Part shown: piece after piece, positions 61,569-64,000 of the stretch | Layout: every line of letters begins with the position of its first letter | How positions within the stretch are numbered: the first letter of the stretch is position 1 | Assembly (NCBI GenBank): GCA_050246915.1 | Contig: JBFWVD010000006.1 | Span: 1-64,000 of the forward strand | DNA: 64,000 bases | From: JBFWVD01 sp050246915 | GTDB lineage: Bacteria; Actinomycetota; Acidimicrobiia; Acidimicrobiales; Ilumatobacteraceae | Direction: 5' to 3' | Program-made: the position numbers and the translations under genes | The notes under the pieces: model-generated | What the model was told of the DNA's origin: nothing | Databases searched by the model: none | The model's input: only the letters and a program-made list of their open reading frames with translations

Positions 61569-61856
61569 TCAGACGACCTGGCCGATGACCATCGTCGGTA
61601 CGACGTTGGTGTAGTTGGCCACGTCGGCTGCGATCTTGGCGCCGTGGTTGGCCATGGCCGCGTCGAACGCTTTTTTGTTCTCGATGAGCACGAATCCCGA
61701 CGCCGCCCACGGACCCTTGGCCACGAAGGACGCTGTCCAGCTCTTGCATGCGCCGCCGAGCGCGTCGGCGAACATCGGCATGTGCGTGGAGCGGTAGTAC
61801 TCCATGTCGAACGTGGAGTCGTCGGTGCGGGGGTAGAGGATCGTCACGGAGATCAT
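61569..61856 (-). CDS. EthD-family small protein
   Basis: A 95-residue protein with the EthD ferredoxin-like fold: MISVTILYPRTDDSTFDMEYYRSTHMPM, then a FVLIENKKAFDAAMANHG helix and YTNVVPTMVIGQV at the end. Such proteins accompany oxygenase systems, for example ether or steroid degradation, and may help with degradation products. It is 94 bp upstream of the Rieske gene on the same strand and may share its transcript. ATG 61856 fits the family start; upstream codons to 61928 do not. Confidence 0.78.
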   Translation of the reverse strand: MISVTILYPRTDDSTFDMEYYRSTHMPMFADALGGACKSWTASFVAKGPWAASGFVLIENKKAFDAAMANHGAKIAADVANYTNVVPTMVIGQVV

Positions 61857-62064
61857 GGGGCCGATTGTGCCATCCCCGTCGTGACACCGGCGCACGCCAC
61901 ATCGAGCAGCACTGCACAGTCCCGACACAACGGCGTGAACAGTGTGGGCGTGAATTGTGTTTGAGACACCGTGGTTGGGGGTATCACGACAGCATCACCG
62001 TAGGCCTCCGCCCGCTCACGGTGCAGCCGGCACGCTGGACGGGTCACAACGAACGGCGTGTCCA

Positions 62065-62097
62065 CCGGAGCCCCGGCCATGATGGTCGGGGCTCCGG
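62065..62097 (-). terminator. Long hairpin terminator after the phosphatase gene
   Basis: CCGGAGCCCCG (62065-62075) pairs perfectly with CGGGGCTCCGG (62087-62097), and the intervening bases can extend the stem to 15 bp with a TGA loop. It begins 4 nt after the stop codon of the minus-strand phosphatase gene. No T run follows, as is common in actinobacteria. The rest of the 245-bp gap 61857-62101 shows nothing I recognise. Confidence 0.7.
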
Positions 62098-62101
62098 CGC
62101 G

Positions 62102-64000
62102 TCAGCGCAAAGCGATCACGAGCACACACGTGTCGTCGGCTCGTGTGTCGGTACTGATCATCGAGACCAGCACATCGCAGAACGCCTCGAGGTCGTCGCG
62201 TTCGGAGCGCTGCACCGTCCGCGCCAATCGATCGAGTCCGGCATCGATGCTCTCGGTGCGACGCTCGATGAGGCCGTCGGTATAGAGCACCAGCACATCT
62301 CCCGCGGAGACCGCCGTGGAGCCGTGGCGATAGGCGAGTCTGGGCTCGATGCCGAGCATCGAGTCGATCGGACCGTCGAGCCAGAGCGTCTCGCCGTTCG
62401 GTCGGACCAGCAGCGGTGGCGGATGCCCAGCGAGGGTCCATGTCACTGTGCTGTGGGTCGGATCGAGGACGAGGTAGCAGCGCGACGCCAAGGCGTGGGA
62501 GCGGACCGCCATCTTGTTCAGACGCGTCATCACCACCGCGGTGTCGGGCTCGTCGAAGGACGCGCCCCGCAGCTTGTTGCGCAGTTGCACCATGGCCGCC
62601 GCGGCGGGAGAGCCATGGCCGGCGACATCGGCGATGACCGCTCCGACCCGGCCCTGCGGGAGATCGAATGCGTCGTACCAATCGCCTCCGATCGGCGCTT
62701 CGGACGCCGGCGTGTACCGAGCGGCGAACGAAGCCCACTCGACGGCGGGGAACCTGGTCGGCAATGCGGCTTCTTGCAGGACATCGATGGCGACGCGAGC
62801 GGCAAGGCGCGCCTCGCGATCAGCCACGGCGCGTTTCGCGGTCTGAACTTGAGCGGTCACGTCACGCGACGCTGCGATGTAGCCGTCGCCGAGCCGTGAC
62901 ACCTGCAAGCTCCAGAAGCCTTCGATGACCCGCCCATCAGGCAGGACATCGGAGTACGGGGCGGCGTCGAGCACGAGCGGCTCCCCCGTCTCGACGACGT
63001 CGATGAATCGAGCGAACATTCCCGAGGCGATCCAGCTCGGGTACAGCTGCAGTACGCGCGCGCCGACGAGATCATCGGCCGAGCGCCCCGCCCCGTCGTT
63101 GGATGCCTGGTTGGCGAAGATGATCTCGAAGTCCACGATCGCTCCGGCTTTGTCGCGTACTGCCGAGGCAACCGCCACATGATCGAGCATGGCGTCGAGG
63201 GCCGAACGAAAGCGGTCCTGCTCGCGTTGCTCCTGCAGCCGGATACGCGAGAGGGCCAGTTCCGACAGGGACGCCACGATGGCGATCAGCTGCCGATCGA
63301 GCGGCTCGACGGCGTGCGGATGGGGCCAGGCCAGATGGACCACGGCGCAAGCCATCTTGCTCGCACCGATCACATCGCGCAGTGGCACCGAGAGGGTCTG
63401 TTCGTCGCCCGCAGCCCGTCGCCGATTGCTCAACGACGGATACACGGTGTCGAACGATGACCCATCCGGGATCTCCACCCATTCGACGCGACGTGCGGCG
63501 TCGACCAAGGGGTTCTTCTCGTCGAGCGACCAGCGGTGCCGTCGCCACACGGACTCGACGATCGCGTCGTAGCCCTCGACCGATCGGACCTCGAGCTGGT
63601 CGCCGGCCAGGCTCACGATGGCGAGTACGCAACGAGCCGACAACTCCTTGGCGATGAGCGCCAACACCGAGGAGCCGACCTCCTCCACGGTCATCGCCGC
63701 TGATAGATCACTGGCGCATGCGGCGATCGACTCCGCTCGTTGCTGCGCCCTCGTGGATGCGGTGATGTCCTCGACGATGGCCGCGACGTTTCGCGGCTCG
63801 CCTGCCTCAGCAGGCACTGGGTAGTAGTGCACTCGGAACGACGGCGAACCGATCACCTCAGGACTGACGATGACCTCCATGGGCTCGCCACGATCTCGGA
63901 CCTTGGCGAGCATCGGTTCGATCACCGCCGAGGCCATCCCGGGGAGCTCTCCGGGACGCCGGCCGATGTGGTCAGACGGCGCGATCGAGTCGATTGCCGC
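62102..64000 (-). CDS. PAS-GAF-PAS-SpoIIE (PP2C-type) serine phosphatase, 5' end beyond the window
   Basis: A partial gene: 632 codons are visible, and the frame remains open at 64000 with PAS-like sequence (DHIGRRPGELPG), so the true start lies outside. The order is the end of a PAS domain (VHYYPVPAE, VAAIVEDITAS), a GAF domain (about 195 residues, EEVGSSVLALIAKEL onward), a second PAS (DFEIIFANQASNDG) and the PP2C domain. The PP2C domain has metal motifs IGGDWYDAF, DVAGHG and YTDGLIERR and a terminal DDTCVLVI. It should dephosphorylate a STAS antagonist in response to a signal sensed by PAS/GAF. A STAS/kinase pair lies at 35619-36625. Confidence 0.88.
   Translation of the reverse strand, partial: AAIDSIAPSDHIGRRPGELPGMASAVIEPMLAKVRDRGEPMEVIVSPEVIGSPSFRVHYYPVPAEAGEPRNVAAIVEDITASTRAQQRAESIAACASDLSAAMTVEEVGSSVLALIAKELSARCVLAIVSLAGDQLEVRSVEGYDAIVESVWRRHRWSLDEKNPLVDAARRVEWVEIPDGSSFDTVYPSLSNRRRAAGDEQTLSVPLRDVIGASKMACAVVHLAWPHPHAVEPLDRQLIAIVASLSELALSRIRLQEQREQDRFRSALDAMLDHVAVASAVRDKAGAIVDFEIIFANQASNDGAGRSADDLVGARVLQLYPSWIASGMFARFIDVVETGEPLVLDAAPYSDVLPDGRVIEGFWSLQVSRLGDGYIAASRDVTAQVQTAKRAVADREARLAARVAIDVLQEAALPTRFPAVEWASFAARYTPASEAPIGGDWYDAFDLPQGRVGAVIADVAGHGSPAAAAMVQLRNKLRGASFDEPDTAVVMTRLNKMAVRSHALASRCYLVLDPTHSTVTWTLAGHPPPLLVRPNGETLWLDGPIDSMLGIEPRLAYRHGSTAVSAGDVLVLYTDGLIERRTESIDAGLDRLARTVQRSERDDLEAFCDVLVSMISTDTRADDTCVLVIALR

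Noticed and set aside
1..64000. tRNA, rRNA, CRISPR or prophage elements
   Set aside because: I looked for clover-leaf patterns, regularly spaced repeats, integrases and phage genes and saw none.

Overview
The window is high-GC (roughly two thirds G+C by eye) chromosomal DNA. Its gene content points to an actinobacterium, most plausibly a member of the Acidimicrobiia such as an Ilumatobacter-like lineage. The signs are seven short-chain dehydrogenases (SDRs), five luciferase-like flavin/F420 monooxygenase-family (LLM) genes, several acyl-CoA dehydrogenases and enoyl-CoA hydratases, a class F sortase, a SARP/BTAD regulator and many GTG starts. This placement is inference; there is no rRNA or other marker gene. 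I see no tRNA, CRISPR array, transposase or phage gene.

Layout. 29-2837: a BTAD-AAA regulator and a methyltransferase on the minus strand. 3048-12272: two large secreted calcium-binding proteins in tandem, an animal-type haem peroxidase and an M36 (fungalysin-like) metallopeptidase. They share a C-terminal RTX module encoded by an exact 1,270-bp direct repeat, the most striking feature here. 12278-19129: a hotdog thioesterase, a DODA/YgiD-type dioxygenase divergent from a MarR regulator, an amidohydrolase, a two-subunit acyl-CoA dehydrogenase and a diguanylate cyclase. 19231-31171: SDR, LLM, hydrolase, MDR and epimerase genes with an IclR regulator. 31237-34089: two different adenine-deaminase-type enzymes side by side. 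34291-35879: a thiolase-like/DUF35 pair. 35619-36625: an anti-sigma kinase and STAS antagonist. 36879-41551: SDRs, a double SnoaL protein, an F420-type oxidoreductase and a lipoprotein cytochrome c. 41644-43625: a glyoxalase-fold protein, an internally deleted cytochrome P450 and a formamidase. 43787-45345: a class F sortase with a DUF4397 surface protein. 45474-53326: more SDR, LLM, VOC and hydrolase genes. 53354-61474: a divergently organised acyl-CoA catabolic cluster with a GntR regulator, ending in a Rieske oxygenase. 61569-64000: an EthD-like protein and a SpoIIE-type phosphatase that runs off the window.

How the genes fit together. Most of the window looks like catabolic capacity for hydrophobic or cyclic organic acids: CoA ligase, acyl-CoA dehydrogenases, hydratases, MaoC dehydratase, thiolase/DUF35, SDRs, LLM oxygenases and a Rieske oxygenase. 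It is arranged in short, tightly coupled operons with 1-4 nt overlaps, each near a local regulator (MarR, IclR, GntR). Purine deamination, formamide hydrolysis and a surface/secretion theme (RTX exoenzymes, sortase with DUF4397 protein) are separate modules. A STAS/anti-sigma pair and a PP2C phosphatase, 26 kb apart, could belong to one partner-switching pathway.
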